From Ligustrum vulgare (Eukaryota > Streptophyta > Magnoliopsida > Lamiales > Oleaceae), in NCBI GenBank assembly GCA_963555705.1, contig OY743190.1:13243501-13307500 (forward strand): a stretch of 64,000 nt of DNA. The letters are read 5' to 3'. Shown here piece by piece: positions 43,740 to 55,716 of the stretch. Under the pieces are notes generated by a model. The model was given only the letters and a program-made list of their open reading frames with translations. It made no database searches and was not told the DNA's origin. Each line of letters begins with the position of its first letter. The stretch's first letter is position 1. The translations under genes and the position numbers were made by a program.

Positions 43740-45257
43740 TGTTCACCAATATCTCGCGATGCGAGATATCCCCGCAAGTGTACTGGTCGTGAGAAGTAAT
43801 AAAGTGGACCTAAGAGTCCGGATTATCGTCCCACGGAGACTACTATTAATTATCGAAAAATGTTAGTTCTAAACCTTATTTGAATGAACAAAATAATTTG
43901 ATGTTTGAAATCTAAAACAAAAAAAAAATCAATTAAAGAATTAAATTGCGAAATTTGTTTTGTTTTTAAAAACGATTGTAAAGTAGTTGGGATTCACGAT
44001 TTCACATAACCAATTAAATTAACTCCAATTCCATGTTTTATTTCCTAATTATGTACTCGATCGAATTCACTAATTCAAATTGAGATTCGTCTCTCGAGTT
44101 TAAATCAATCCTACCTACATAAGTTAACCATGTATCTCTACAGCGGGTCTGAATATTCCTTATCTGGATACAATAAATACAAGAATTAACACACGATCGC
44201 AATAATAACAAAAGTATATCTCTATCTCTCGTTCAATTATCGGATTTATTAACATGTTCTAAATTATTAACTTACCTCTCGGATTATGAAAATAATTCAA
44301 TATATCATGAACTGGTGATCAAGCAATTCAAGCATTAAGAACAATAATAAATCAATACATACAACAAAACATTAAAACAACGGAATTTGGAATTAAAATA
44401 ATATGACTAGGCTACATCGTTCATCTCAACATAAAATTTAGTTGCACATCACCAATAAAGAACAATAACAATAAAAATTAACGTTCATTAAAAATAATAT
44501 AAAGAATGGAAATCTTGCACCAAGTTTTGATTCTTCAATTATCTTCAATTCAAGCCTCTTTGCGATGCTTGATTCCCCAAGAATTTGATGTTGATTTCTC
44601 GATTGTGGCTCGTTCTTTGGAGAAGTAAAGGTCCAGATTTCGTGCCTCATGTGTTGTATATATAGATTTTGGAGAAACCTAGGTCAAGAAAGATAGAATT
44701 CTGTTGAAAATCGCAAGAAAAACCCACAGTCGGCCCAGCCGGAAAGCCACGCGATCGCGTGGTTTACACCCTAGCGATTGCGTGCTTGACCCAAAAACTC
44801 TCGGGTTATTTTTTCACACCTTCTCGTGATCGCTTGGTATGTAACCAGTTATCGCGACTTCGCTCTTTTCTTGGCTGTACAAGTTAGTCCCCGACCTTTA
44901 ATTGCAGCCTTAGTCCTCCACTTTCAAATGTTGCGATTTAGTCCCCAAACTTTATATTCTTCTTGAATTTCTGAATTAAGCTCTCAATTCCTTCAATTGG
45001 TTACTCCATCTTCTGATTTAGTCATTTTGGCACCAAGCATGTTTCCCGGTTGTTGTCACAAACTCCTCACTTGTCAAATTTAGCTCCAATTAGCAATCCA
45101 ATTATGCGTTTTTCCCATTGATTTCATCATTCTTCATCTTTTGGGATATTTTCTGAAAAGTAAACAAATAAACATAAATTAAGGAGCATATATTCTAAAA
45201 TGACAATAATTTCTTCTTATTTAGACATACAGATAAGTGTATAAAACACACTTATCA
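43740..45257 (-). repeat. 5' LTR of the Athila element
   Basis: 1518 bp; on the minus strand it starts TGATAAGTG and ends GGTGAACA. GCGATCGC palindromes are partly decayed here (for example gcgattgc near 44774). The 70-codon frame at 44438-44650 repeats that of the other LTR and is not a gene. Confidence 0.95.
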
Positions 45258-45342
45258 GTTATTAAATGCTGGTATCATTTGTGGGCTATTATAAAGATCA
45301 GCAAGTGACTCCCCATCAACCACATCAACAAATGCAGCACCC

Positions 45343-45347
<5 letters not shown>
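45258..45347 (+). repeat. Dispersed repeat, copy B, right half
   Basis: It continues the match to copy A (1130-1245) after the Athila insertion: 'attataaag', 'gtgactcccca', 'caaccacatc', 'gcaccct'. Confidence 0.7.

Positions 45348-45388
<41 letters not shown>
45346..45388. repeat. (CA)n microsatellite
   Basis: About 40 bp of CA dinucleotides directly after copy B. The open frames covering it (45266-45571 and 45325-45534) are artefacts of the repeat. Confidence 0.9.
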
Positions 45389-45389
<1 letters not shown>

Positions 45390-46169
45390 ACCTCCAACAT
45401 GCCAACAAGTGCAATTCGAGACACGTGGAACTTTTATACATGACTAGCCTATGCTTGGTAACTTTTTGTAAGCAAGACATTTTCCGAAACCACTTTTTAA
45501 CACCACACATTTTCCCAAACAACTTTTCAAACACATATTTTACCTCGAAACATCACATTCTTTGTATATAAACAAAAACCTTTTGCCAAATCATCGACAC
45601 TGCTTACCCATAAACCAAGGTCGACCCTAAGATTTTAGGTGCTCTATATGATAATTTAAAATGGTGCCTTTTTCAATTAACTTAGAAATATATTAAGATA
45701 TATTAAAGTGGAATATTTTTATAAAGACCTATTCTTTAAGTGTGCAGATTTTTTGCCTATTTTTACTTTTCATATTCAAAAAGAACTATTGTATATTGGT
45801 AAGATATAAAATGTCCTTAATACCCTTTGTATGTAAAAAAAATCTAATTTACAATTTTCTAAACCTAGAAATCAAAATCAAGTTGAACTGTATAATTCAA
45901 ACGTTTCTCTTCTTCTTCACTTGGTTGAATGTTATTTACTCCTAATTTAAAAAAGCACCATCTTCATCATCTTCTGTGAAAACTTGACTTCTACGATAGT
46001 GATTCCTCCCTCTTATTGCATCATCTTCTTCATGTTTGTGTCGCCCAATGTTTGACATCTACTCATTTTGAAGGATTAATTTGTGAATTCAAGCATTTAT
46101 ATTTTGCTCTTTTTTACCTGCAATAAATGTTAGATACAATGTTGTAAAATTACCAGCATCTTTAGCCCT
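45389..46169. other. Unassigned AT-rich interval
   Basis: No domain, RNA gene or terminal repeat recognised. Confidence 0.5.
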
Positions 46170-46547
46170 AATAGACCAAGATCTATTTTTTGTGACGTGG
46201 GTCTATTTGTCAAGTTGACCTCGTAAATGTAATTTTCTATAAAATCTTGTTTTTGTCATGCCACATATAAATGCAAAAATTGACTTCTTCTTGAGTATGA
46301 TCCATTTTATTCAAATTGACATTGTGGTCTATTTTCATCTTTGACAAAATTGACCCATGATCTATTTTTGTGGCGTGCGTATATTTCTCAAATTGGCCCT
46401 CGTAAATGTAGTCTTCTTTGAAATTTTGTTTTCTGTTATGACCACATATAAATGCAGAAATTGACTTTTCGTCTAGTATGGTCCATTTTGTTCAAATTGA
46501 CATTGTGGTCTATTTCCATCTTTGATAAAATTGACCCATGATATATT
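46170..46547. repeat. Tandem duplication, ~188 bp unit, two copies
   Basis: The two units share 'gatctattttt', 'gtgacgtgggtctatt', 'tcgtaaatgtag', 'ccacatataaatgc', 'aaattgac', 'tatggtccattttgttcaaa' and 'attgacattgtggtctattt' in order. Confidence 0.8.
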
Positions 46548-46760
46548 TGTACAGAATCTTCTCACTTGCTAATCTTTGAACACTAGTACAGTTTGAGTCA
46601 TACACGTCGATTGTACAAGACGATACGTTTCGATTGTAAAAGTGACGCATATAATATGAACAATATGCGTCGGTTGTAAGTCAAAACTGATGCATATAGT
46701 TGACAATATGCGTTGGTTGTTGACTGAAAATGACGATCGGACAACAACCATCACCTTTTC

Positions 46761-46761
<1 letters not shown>

Positions 46762-46813
<52 letters not shown>
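46762..46813. repeat. (TTA)n microsatellite
   Basis: About seventeen TTA units close to the CACTA left end. Confidence 0.9.
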
Positions 46814-46814
<1 letters not shown>

Positions 46815-48599
46815 ACGAAAATCCTACAAATATCCTGCATCTATTAGGCACATTCTAGACATTCTCATCGCAAATCTAGCTATCAACACCCAACATATAT
46901 ATAATCGACATATGTGCGTAATAAAATTAAATAAATCAATTTACATTAATATTGTTAATTAGTTACAAATGTTTACATATTTTCATAAAAAAAATGTTTA
47001 CATACATTCTTCAACAAAGTATTTGACCCATAAATTCTTAATTGCATTGATCTCATTCATTGAGTATGATTCTTCATAAAATGTCTACAAACAATTAAAA
47101 TGAATTATTAGTTATTTGTTAATAACTAATAAACCCATAATTAAACAATTCGTAGTATTCAATAACTTATAATACCTTATATAAAGAAGTCGATTGAAAT
47201 TAATCTATGACTATTTCATACATGTTTCTTATAACATAATAGCTACACTCAAAACCTCTGGGTTGTCAAGGACACTAAATTTTTCACATTAAAAATGAAT
47301 ATTAGTAATATTCTTATAACTATAACTATATATATATATGGAACTAATTCAGATGTTTGTAATAACTTTTAAATTAAATTTTTCATACCTTAATTGTTTT
47401 CCAAGATACAGAGCATGTTGTCCTATTGCCACCAAATACCCAGAACATTCTAAGAGCTCTAAAGTTTCGATAAATATAAACAAGTTATAAAATAATAAAA
47501 AATTAACTCAAAATTTGTATAGAAATTTTGATAGAATCTCCCCTATAAATTAAACATAACCAACCTGTAGAGAGATCTTGCCATTGAAAACTATCCCAGA
47601 TAATCCCAACACAATCAAATACACCTCAAACTAGATCTAAACAATTAATTTTATGAAAACTACCACAACTTATCCACTATGCACTACACAAAAAAGCATA
47701 ATCAAGGAAATAATCACAATACAAACACATCAATTTCACCTCAATCTCTGCACAATTATCTATGAATACTATGAAGACTTAGCCACCATGCACTAAACAA
47801 AAGGGATGATCAAGGCAATAATTACTTACATGATCAATGACGCCCTCATGTCTATTTTATGCTTATTTAATTGTGCTGAATCTAAGAAGTACACCGAATT
47901 GGATTGAGAACAATCACAAGCAATATCCAGTAATTTCTACGTATTATGAACGTGTAAATACACATTTAAATATCAAATAATTCAAACTATGTAAGAAAGA
48001 AAGAATATTAATGATCTTACCCTTGAAAGTACGGTTCTAGAATGTATTGCTTGGATTGTAGTGTCCTCATGATTTCAACAATGTACATAATAGAGTTGTA
48101 TGCATTAGTTTTTACCCTAATTGACGCAATCTGTGACTGGCACATAAATCCAATCGACGCGACACTTATTTGCTCATACAACCCATTGAGGTACCTAAAA
48201 ATAATTAAACCAATAAATAAATAAATAATGAAAATTTAAATGAAATTTATTAATTTTTGTTAAGCAGTCTTATATTGTCTGTACTTGCAGGATAGATATA
48301 TTCAACACCAACGGAAATTTTAAGGATCATAGTATGTAATAGACTGCAATCATCATCTACACGTTGTAACGTTGCATCATCAATAAGTGAAGATCTTCGT
48401 GTAGATGACATTTTAGAACTATGGGCCTTTTTTTGTTTATCGTGTTTTTTTTTGCCTGTTTTGGTCACTCTTCCTGCATTTAGAAAATGTTTATCATCAT
48501 AACATGTCTCATATAAATTTAAAAGTAATAAATATTGAAAGAAGCTTTTATATAATTCAAAATTATTACATATCCTAAAATCACCAAATATTGAGGTCA

Positions 48600-50040
48600 T
48601 TGACTGAAGCTTCCAATAGCTTCCACATTTCTACTGTGTCTTTTCTGACTTTGATAGTATCTTTTGTCTTTCCTTAAATTTTCAATAATGTCTCGATGAT
48701 ACTGTCACATACATTTTTCTCCACATGCATTACATCAAGACAATGTCTTGTAAATATTCCCAGTAGGGTAGACCCAAGATAAGGATCTCTTCTTCCAAAT
48801 ACTCTTCTGAGGAGGCTTAAAAGGTTTTCCAAATACGATATCAATATTTTTAACTTATTCATAAACCTCATTTCCTGTTAACAACAAGCGGGAAACTCGA
48901 GTCTCAATTTTTCCATTGAAGGATTTTTTCTTCATTCGATAAGGGTGGTGAATAGGGAGAAAGATTTGATGACTCATAAACACATTTTTCTTACTTTTTT
49001 TCAACCAAAGATCAATCATGTCTTCTTCACAAATGGGACATGCTTTAGCTCTTTTGTTAGTATAACCCATCAAGTTACCATAATCTCAAAAATTATTTAT
49101 GATGCAAAATATCATAGCACGTAAGGTTAAATTCATTTGACTATGTGTATCAAACACCGACACACCTTCATTCCACAACAGTCTTAAATCTTCAATTATG
49201 GGGCTAGGTAAACATCTATTTCATTTTCCAGTTGTTTAGGCCATGATATTAGCAACTACAACAAGATGTACTTGCGCTTCATATATAACCAAGGAGGAAT
49301 ATTGTAAATCACCTAAAGAATTGACTAAGTACTATGTCGACTATTCTGTTATCATGTAGGTTCATCCCATATGTACATAGTCCAAGCCTAAGATTCCTAT
49401 CTTCACCATCAAATTAAAGAAACATCCTATTAATGTTCCTCCATTGAGGAGAATCGACCGTGTGTCTTATTTTTCCATCTTCTTTCCTCTCTTCAGCATG
49501 CCACCGTATGTTCTTAATATCCTTTACATTAGCAAACAAGCGTTTAAATCTTTGTATTACAGGTAGGTACCATAACACCTTTGTTAGAGTCTTTCCTATC
49601 CTCCCAATTATCATTGTTCTGCTTTCACTTATACAATATCCCACACTTTGGGCCCAAATGCAAGTCCTTATACTCATTCCAATACAATACACAATCATTT
49701 GACATGCATGTATCCTCTTGATCTCCATTCCCATTGGGTATAACATGTTCTTTTCCTCATAGATGGAACTAGGAAGCTCGTTACTTATCCTCAGGAAGCA
49801 TCTTTCGTAAAAGTTCCAGTAATGCCGTGAAACTCCTATCACTCCACCTATTCTTTGCTTTCAAGTTATACAATTTGAACACATCAGACAATTTTGTGAA
49901 CTTATTACAACCAAAAAACAAAGGATTTTCAGAATCATTGAATAAACTATCGAATATATGAGGTTTTTCAATGAAATCCTCCTGTATATCATGCATCATT
50001 TAATCTATTTGATCATTATCCAAACTCCTCAACATCAAAA
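48600..50040 (-). pseudogene. CACTA transposase (TNP2-like), broken
   Basis: Right to left: 'NPLFFGCNKFTKLSDVFKLYNLK' (49781-49999), a 142-codon piece (49414-49842), 'GYTNKRAKACPICEEDMIDLWL' and 'HQIFLPIHHPYRMKKKSFNG' (48855-49073), then 'LGIFTRHCLDVMHVEKNVCD' (48674-48871). These follow the order of plant EnSpm/CACTA TNP2 proteins. Frame changes and stops separate all pieces. The DDE-bearing transposase would cut at the CACTA ends; this copy cannot. Confidence 0.85.
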
Positions 50041-50083
50041 ATCCATAATCAATACCCATTGACTAAAACACACAATTGTTATT

Positions 50084-50295
50084 TTTATGAAAAAATAACA
50101 TTAAGGCTGCACCCCCGACTCAAACACAAATAAAAAATAACATTCAGGTTATGCCCCCAACTCAAACACACATAAACAATAACATTCAGGCTACGCCTCA
50201 ACTCAAAACACATAAAAAATAACATTCGTACCATGCCCCCAACTTAAACACACATAAAGAATAACATACAGACTACGCCCTCGACTCAAATTAAA
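50084..50295. repeat. Tandem array, ~45 bp unit, about five copies
   Basis: Units contain 'aataacattcaggctacgcc' and 'ccaactcaaacacacataaa' with point differences, directly upstream (minus sense) of the transposase. Confidence 0.75.
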
Positions 50296-50544
50296 TTTGT
50301 AAAGATACATACCTCAAATTATTCGGGCTCAATACTCAATAATATATCAATCGACATTCGCCTCAAACTCAAGCTTTAGATCTATAAAAAAAATTATTAG
50401 TTTTGAATTAAAAATTTCCATGATACCTCGAATTTACAAATCCCAAAATCTAAAATTAAACATACAATCTAAATTCTTAAGCTTTCCAAGTTAGAAATTA
50501 CATACACGTATATGTATATAAAAACACACATCTATTGTGATATA

Positions 50545-50631
50545 TACATGAAATCAAGAGACACATTCATGGATTTTACTAAGTTCATAAATAGAATATT
50601 TCTAGAATATTTAATTTAGCTTATTAATTCA
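50545..50631 (-). repeat. Truncated 3' LTR of the copia element
   Basis: Only the first ~87 bp (element sense) remain; left of 50545 the similarity to the 5' LTR stops. Confidence 0.7.
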
Positions 50632-50649
50632 ACGTCCCCCTTTAAACTA

Positions 50650-51520
50650 AAGTCACCACTTCAAGTAAAACACGCAGCTTCTAGAAAACAACAAACTTCA
50701 AAGGCTTCGTGAAGATGTCTGCAACTTGATCTTGTGACTTCACGAACTCGAGCTTTACTTCCTTCTTGGAAATGAAATCTCGAACAAAATGATATTTGGT
50801 ATCAACATGCTTGCTTCTTTCATGAAACACCGGGTTCTTTGCCAATGCTTTTGCAGACATATTATCAACGTAGCTCTTGGTTCCATCTTCTTGTGATATA
50901 TAAAGTTCCCTTAACAAACTCTAACCAAATAGCATGACAAACAAAAGAAGTAGCTGCAACATATTCTGCTCCACACATAGATAAAGTCACAATGGGTTGT
51001 TTCTTAGAATTCCAAGCAAAAGCAGAATTTCCCATGAAAAAAAAAACCCGGTGGTACTCTTTTGACTACCAACATTACTAGCCCAATCGCTATTGCAATA
51101 TCCAACAAGCTTGAAATCATGAGAATGAGTGTACAAAACTCCATAATCAAGCGTATTAATGTACCAAAGTATTTTTTGGCCACTTTCAGATGTGATGTAT
51201 TTGGAGCTTCCATGTGTTGACTTGCAAGTCCAATGCCAAAGAGAATATCCGGTCTTGTACAAGTCAAGTACCTCAAGCTACCAACAAGACTTTTAAAAAA
51301 ATGTGGGATCAATTCTATCACCATCTTGATGCAACTTAACTCCACATTCCATGGGGATGCTAATCGACTTGCAATTTTCCATCTCAAATTTATTGAGAAC
51401 TTCTCGAGTATACCTTTCTTGAGAAATGAAAATTCCTTCATCTATTTGCTTCACTTCAATGACGAGATAATAGGACATCAAACCAATATCCTTCATCTCA
51501 AACTCCTTCGCCATAGTTGG
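50650..51520 (-). pseudogene. Copia RT end and RNase H, broken
   Basis: Minus-strand readings: 'AKEFEMKDIGLMSYYLVIEV' and 'SLVGSLRYLTCTRPDILFGIGLAS' (51520-51230), then RNase H with 'LVGYCNSDWA' (about 51110) and 'VDNMSAKALAKNPVFHERSKHVD' to 'QVADIFTKPL' (50917-50690). Frame changes separate the three. Confidence 0.88.
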
Positions 51521-51775
51521 ACTAAATGCGTTGACGCATAAAGTATAAAAAAAAAATTCTTCCCCCACAAATAAACTGGATGAAGCTCCAACTAAATTCA
51601 AATAATGAAATCCAAATTGAGACTACAATAAATAGATTGATAGACGTAAACCTATACTAAAAAAGTTACAACAAAAGGATGAAAACAAGAAAAGCTATAA
51701 CATCATTAACTTCTTTTACATGATATTTCCAGATTATGTTGGGCAAAATATATATGAATAAAAAACCTATAACTT

Positions 51776-52209
51776 CTTTGGTATAGATCTCGCAGGCGTT
51801 AGGTGGGACATCCACTGCAGGCACGCAGTTGAAGAATCCATGTAGAAAGAAAATTAAATTAGAAAAAAAAGAAGGATAAAATAAAGCAAATGTTGGTATC
51901 AAATTATAATTAGCAGGGTTGGGTTCTTCAACAATCAACCAACACAAAACTTTCTCTCAAATGTTGTAAGTTGTTCTTTTTCAGGTTTTAAGTAGCAGGG
52001 CTGGGTTCTTCAACAATCGAACAACACATATCATTTCAATACGTGGGATATTGAAGCAAGTCAAGTTTGGATTATTGATGTTAATTTACCGATTTCTTGT
52101 AAATAATTGAGAGAAGTTTTGATAACTAACCTGCATAATAAAACCAATGTGTTCCACTGGCATAACAAGCCAGTCTTCCAATCGAGGAACACGAGTAATT
52201 CCAAAAACA
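51776..52209 (-). pseudogene. Captured copper amine oxidase 3' exons
   Basis: The minus strand at 52131-52209 reads '[20 protein letters not shown]' and ends at a GT donor (CAG/gttag). After an intron-like 290 bp, 51776-51843 reads '[18 protein letters not shown]'. These are the adjoining C-terminal segments of plant copper amine oxidases, enzymes that oxidise primary amines to aldehydes with a topaquinone cofactor. The catalytic part is absent, so no activity is possible. The retained intron shows capture at the DNA level. Within the intron, 'gggttgggttcttcaacaat' occurs twice (51914, 51998 region). Confidence 0.8.
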
Positions 52210-52929
52210 TGCAATTAGCTAAAATAAGTTAAAACAAGTAGGAAATCTTGAACATCTTGCAAGTGCTTGATTTCTCATTCTTCAGGATTGAAGTAAACTT
52301 GGTCTAGAAAAACAACAAAGCAGCGTAATGACAAAAAGAGTATGAAAAAACATTGAGGAAATAACATTAGATTACAATGCCAATAATAGTTTAAGCCATG
52401 AATTTAAGCCATTCAAAATGGTTTGATAATCTAAAAAAGTTTATAATAATAGGAAAAATTAAATACTATAATCTGAATAAAAATCTCTTAACTAGTAAAT
52501 AAAAAAATCATTCCATGTCCCCAATTGCCTCATTGTGTTAACTCCATCATCCCAGTTGATTAAACTCAAAATTAATATCACAATTTTAGATGCTCCAGTA
52601 GTACATTTAAGAAGTTTTGGATGAAGACACTGACCAATATCACTAGTAGTACATTTACAACCTATAAACATTCAAGTCATTTCAATCTTTTATCCTCCCA
52701 CTTCAAATATATAGTGCATCCAAGAAACAAAATCATCTTTTTGGGTGAGGGATTACTTCGAGCAATTGAAATTTCTCAACAATGAATATCAAATAACTCA
52801 TATTTTATTGCAAGTTAAATCTAAAATCATGCTATTGAAAGATATCTTGAGACTTAACCACTCTGATGAAGATTAAAGATGACTCCAAACAATTTTCATT
52901 ATTATCTCAACTTCTTTAGAATTTTCAAG

Positions 52930-53105
52930 ATTCAAGGTTTACCAACATCCAACCCCTGGTGGCATCAAAACTCCAAAAATTCCAAGTACATGTTGGGTAT
53001 AACCAGGGTTCCACTGTGGTACTTGAGCTTGAGCAGCTTGAGGCCACGATTGAGGCTGTACACCATAACTTGTTCTCTGAAAAAATATTCCGAACAAGAT
53101 CAATG
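52930..53105 (-). pseudogene. Captured exon-like segment, gene unknown
   Basis: After a good acceptor (tattttttcag, minus strand) the frame reads 'RTSYGVQPQSWPQAAQAQVP' and 'QWNPGYTQ', a Gln/Pro-rich low-complexity text like that of plant RNA-binding or splicing proteins. I cannot name the source gene. Confidence 0.4.
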
Positions 53106-53725
53106 ATACTTTGTAGAACCTCCTTTCAAGATTTGTCCTAAAAGATAGAACCTTAAGTGTGTGTTCAGGTGTGTGTGTCTGAGTATGATCATGTGAGAGA
53201 AATCCGTGCATGATGTGTGTGTGTATGTGTGTGCACGCGCGTGCGCGAGTGGGGGAAGGGTAAGAAGTGAATGGGCTTTACTGTAGTGGTGGTGGAAGTG
53301 GTGGCCGTGAATGACGTGGTGGTGATGGCACCAGGTGGCACCGACGAGAAGAGGCATTAGAGAGTGTGAGAGGGATGGAGAGAGCGGCTGCTAGAGATGG
53401 GAGGAAGAGAGATTGAGAGGTTACGGTAGATTGGTCAGTCTAGGTTTTAGATTTTTTTTCAAAAATTGGAATTCAGTCCTCAAAATTATATGCGTCGATT
53501 TTAGTGAGGAACCGTTGCATTTTACTATATTATACGCGTCGATTTCTTGAAGAACTGACACCTTTAAGTTAAATGTGTTGGTTCTTCACAGAAATCAACG
53601 TGTATAATTCAAAAAAAAATTACAAAATTGCCATCGCGTTTTTTTAGGCTTCGATTTTTCCAAAAAGCAACGTAAATTTGTTATTTTTTTAGGTAAATAT
53701 GTACTAGTGTGGTTTCATACAATTC

Positions 53726-55700
53726 TCACAACTGTCTGGATCTTCGAGGCCCTTCACTCGAGCTTGCATCATCAATTTGCACATTATGTGGTGGAGCAAC
53801 GGGTTGTTCCATGGATTCATCATCATCATCATCAAAGAATGAGCTGTATTTTTTTATCTTCTTCATCAACATTTTATTTCCAAATTCTTTCTTCATCAAA
53901 CTCAACATCTCTACTAACAACAGTTTTCCCTTTGCTTGGATCATACAATTTATAGCCTTTCAAGCTTTGATCATATCCAATGATAACATACCTCGCACTT
54001 TTTTCATCAAGCTTGGTACGTTTTTCATCGAGAACATGTGTATAGGCAATGCTTCTAAAACCCACAAATGAAAAATGTTCGAATTTTAACCACTCCAAGC
54101 TTCTTGAGGTATTTTACCATGAACACTTTTTGTATGACATCGTATCATCAAGTAGATTGCACAAGAAGCGGCTTCGGCCTAATACACCTTATGCATATTT
54201 TTTCTCTTCAACATACTACTCGTCATGTTAATAATGGTCCAGTTCTTCCTCTCCGCCACTCCATTTTGTTGCGGTGTAAATGGAGTTGTCACTGGACGTT
54301 GAATTCCATTCTTCTCACAAAAATATTTGAATTCATTTGATGTGAATTCACCACTTGTGTCAGACTGAAGAACTTTAATTTGATAGCCACTTTGTTTCTC
54401 CACCATGTTTTTCAAATTCTTGAATGTCTCGAACACCTCCGATTTTTCCTTCAAGAAATACACCCAAGTTTTCTGAGAATAATCATTAAAAAAATTACAA
54501 AATAATTATTCTTACCTAATGATGAAGGCTTGATAGGTCCACTGACATCTGAGTGGATCAACTCTAATGAATGTTGAGCTCGTGTCAAGGACTCCTTCGG
54601 GAAACTCTTTCTTGCTTGCTTTCTAAAAGCACATCATTCACAAAGTTGATTCGGATGATTTATGGAAGGCAATCCCCTCACCAATCTTTCTTTGCTCATC
54701 AATCTTAGGCTATCGAAATTCAAGTGTCCAAACCTCAAATGCCATATCCATGAACGATCTTTGAAGCAAAACTTCAAACACATCGGGACATTTCTTTAGA
54801 TGTTTAGCAAAAACATTCTGTTCTTTGTCATGGGTACCTTAGCTAACAATCTTCCATTTTCATCTTTCATCGACAAGCTTCTATTTTTCAAACGAATATC
54901 ATAATTCTTCTCTAAGAGTTGTCCCAAACTCAAAACGTTGCTTTTCATATTTGGCACATAAAAGACATTAGAGATGAATTGAAGGCTTCCATATTTCAAC
55001 CGACTTAAAATCGTACCTTTTCCTTTCACTTGCACCTTTGAAGAGTCTCTAAAAGTTAATATCACCATCAACGGATTCACCTAGCTCCACAAATAGATTT
55101 TTCTTACCACAAATGTGACTGCTTGCGCCAGATTCAAGTTATCACTTATTATTCTTTTCTTCTTGATCATTTATGCATGCAAGAAGCAAAGTGAGGTCTA
55201 CATCTTATTTGTTGTTGTTGCTCTCCATGAGGTTGGCTTTCTCCTCCTCATTATTTCTACATTCCCATGCAAAATGGCCAAAATGATGACAATTATAACA
55301 TTCAACATTTGATTTGTCATACCTTGATTGGCTTGGCCTAAATCCTCCTCCTCTTGCACCTCTAACTCATGCATAACCTCTTCCCTGGTTGAAGGTTTGG
55401 CTTGATTCATTATTTGATGAGTATATGTTGCCTCGTCCTCCTCTTCCATGGCCTCGACTTTGATTTTGACCATGACCTCATCCTCTACCTCTTTGGGATG
55501 TGTCATGACTTGTCTCCTTGTCTTACAAGTGTAGATTTACCTTCAACACCATCCTCCACAGAATCCCGTACTTCATAGGCTCCAAGCAGAGCTTTCATTC
55601 TAATGCACCAATTATCATAGCTGTCTTTTGTGAGGATGGAACTACAAATGGTATTCCATTTGACATCTTTCTTCAAGCTTTTGGTTTCCAAAAAAATAAT
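53726..55700 (-). pseudogene. Copia gag, protease region and integrase, broken
   Basis: Gag N-terminus 55503-55691 ('KWNTICSSILTKDSYDNWCI'), CCHC knuckle at about 55255-55300 (CYNCHHFGHFAWEC), then 54796-55080 ('GKGTILSRLKYGSLQFISNV', 'NVLSLGQLLEKNYDI'), a GAG-pre-integrase block near 54650-54720 ('GHLNFDSLRLMSKERLVRGL', with a stop in the finger), and integrase core 54179-54463 ('LQSDTSGEFTSNEFKYFCE', 'TPQQNGVAERKN'). The C-terminal piece (53726-54098) stops at the CACTA junction. Confidence 0.88.
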
Positions 55701-55716
55701 GGCTCTGATACTACTT

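Larger units (their letters stand above)
28176..45257 (-). mobile_element. Complete Athila-type Ty3/gypsy element lacking polymerase
   Basis: Long terminal repeats at 28176-29692 and 43740-45257 bound the element, and GTTAT occurs immediately outside both (28171-28175, 45258-45262): an intact 5-bp target duplication. Inside on the minus strand are a tRNA-Asp-type primer site next to the right LTR, gag and protease, then non-coding DNA where reverse transcriptase, RNase H and integrase would normally follow, and a polypurine tract next to the left LTR. Removing two nested insertions leaves about 8.7 kb. By my count the LTRs differ at about 57 of 1517 positions (3.8 percent). It probably moved using enzymes of an autonomous relative. 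Confidence 0.93.
46581..50040 (-). mobile_element. CACTA element remnant: left end and transposase
   Basis: A CACTAGTACA terminus at 46581-46590 with subterminal 'tatgcgtcggttgtaa'-type repeats (46600-46740) is followed by a (TTA)n run and, at 48600-50040, a TNP2-type transposase in minus orientation. A matching terminus TGTACTAGTG exists at 53700-53709, but the flanking triplets differ (GAA left, TGG right), and copia sequence lies in between. Either this is one large element of 7.1 kb with lost target duplication, or its true right end was lost and 53709 belongs to a second element. Confidence 0.65.
51521..53709 (-). mobile_element. Second CACTA element carrying host gene fragments
   Basis: The right end TGTACTAGTG (53700-53709) is preceded by gcgtcgattt subterminal repeats and a GC-rich block (53200-53400), matching the non-autonomous copy at 16611-17693. 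Copia coding text resumes abruptly on both sides, and TGG is found immediately outside at 51518-51520 and 53710-53712. The proposed left end starts ACTAAATGCG, so its first C is missing and the terminal match is poor. Within are exons of a copper amine oxidase and one further exon-like segment, in the same orientation. The right end is certain, the left is not. Confidence 0.55.

Noticed and set aside
45266..45571. 101-codon frame with a His/Thr run
   Set aside because: The run is the translated (CA)n microsatellite.
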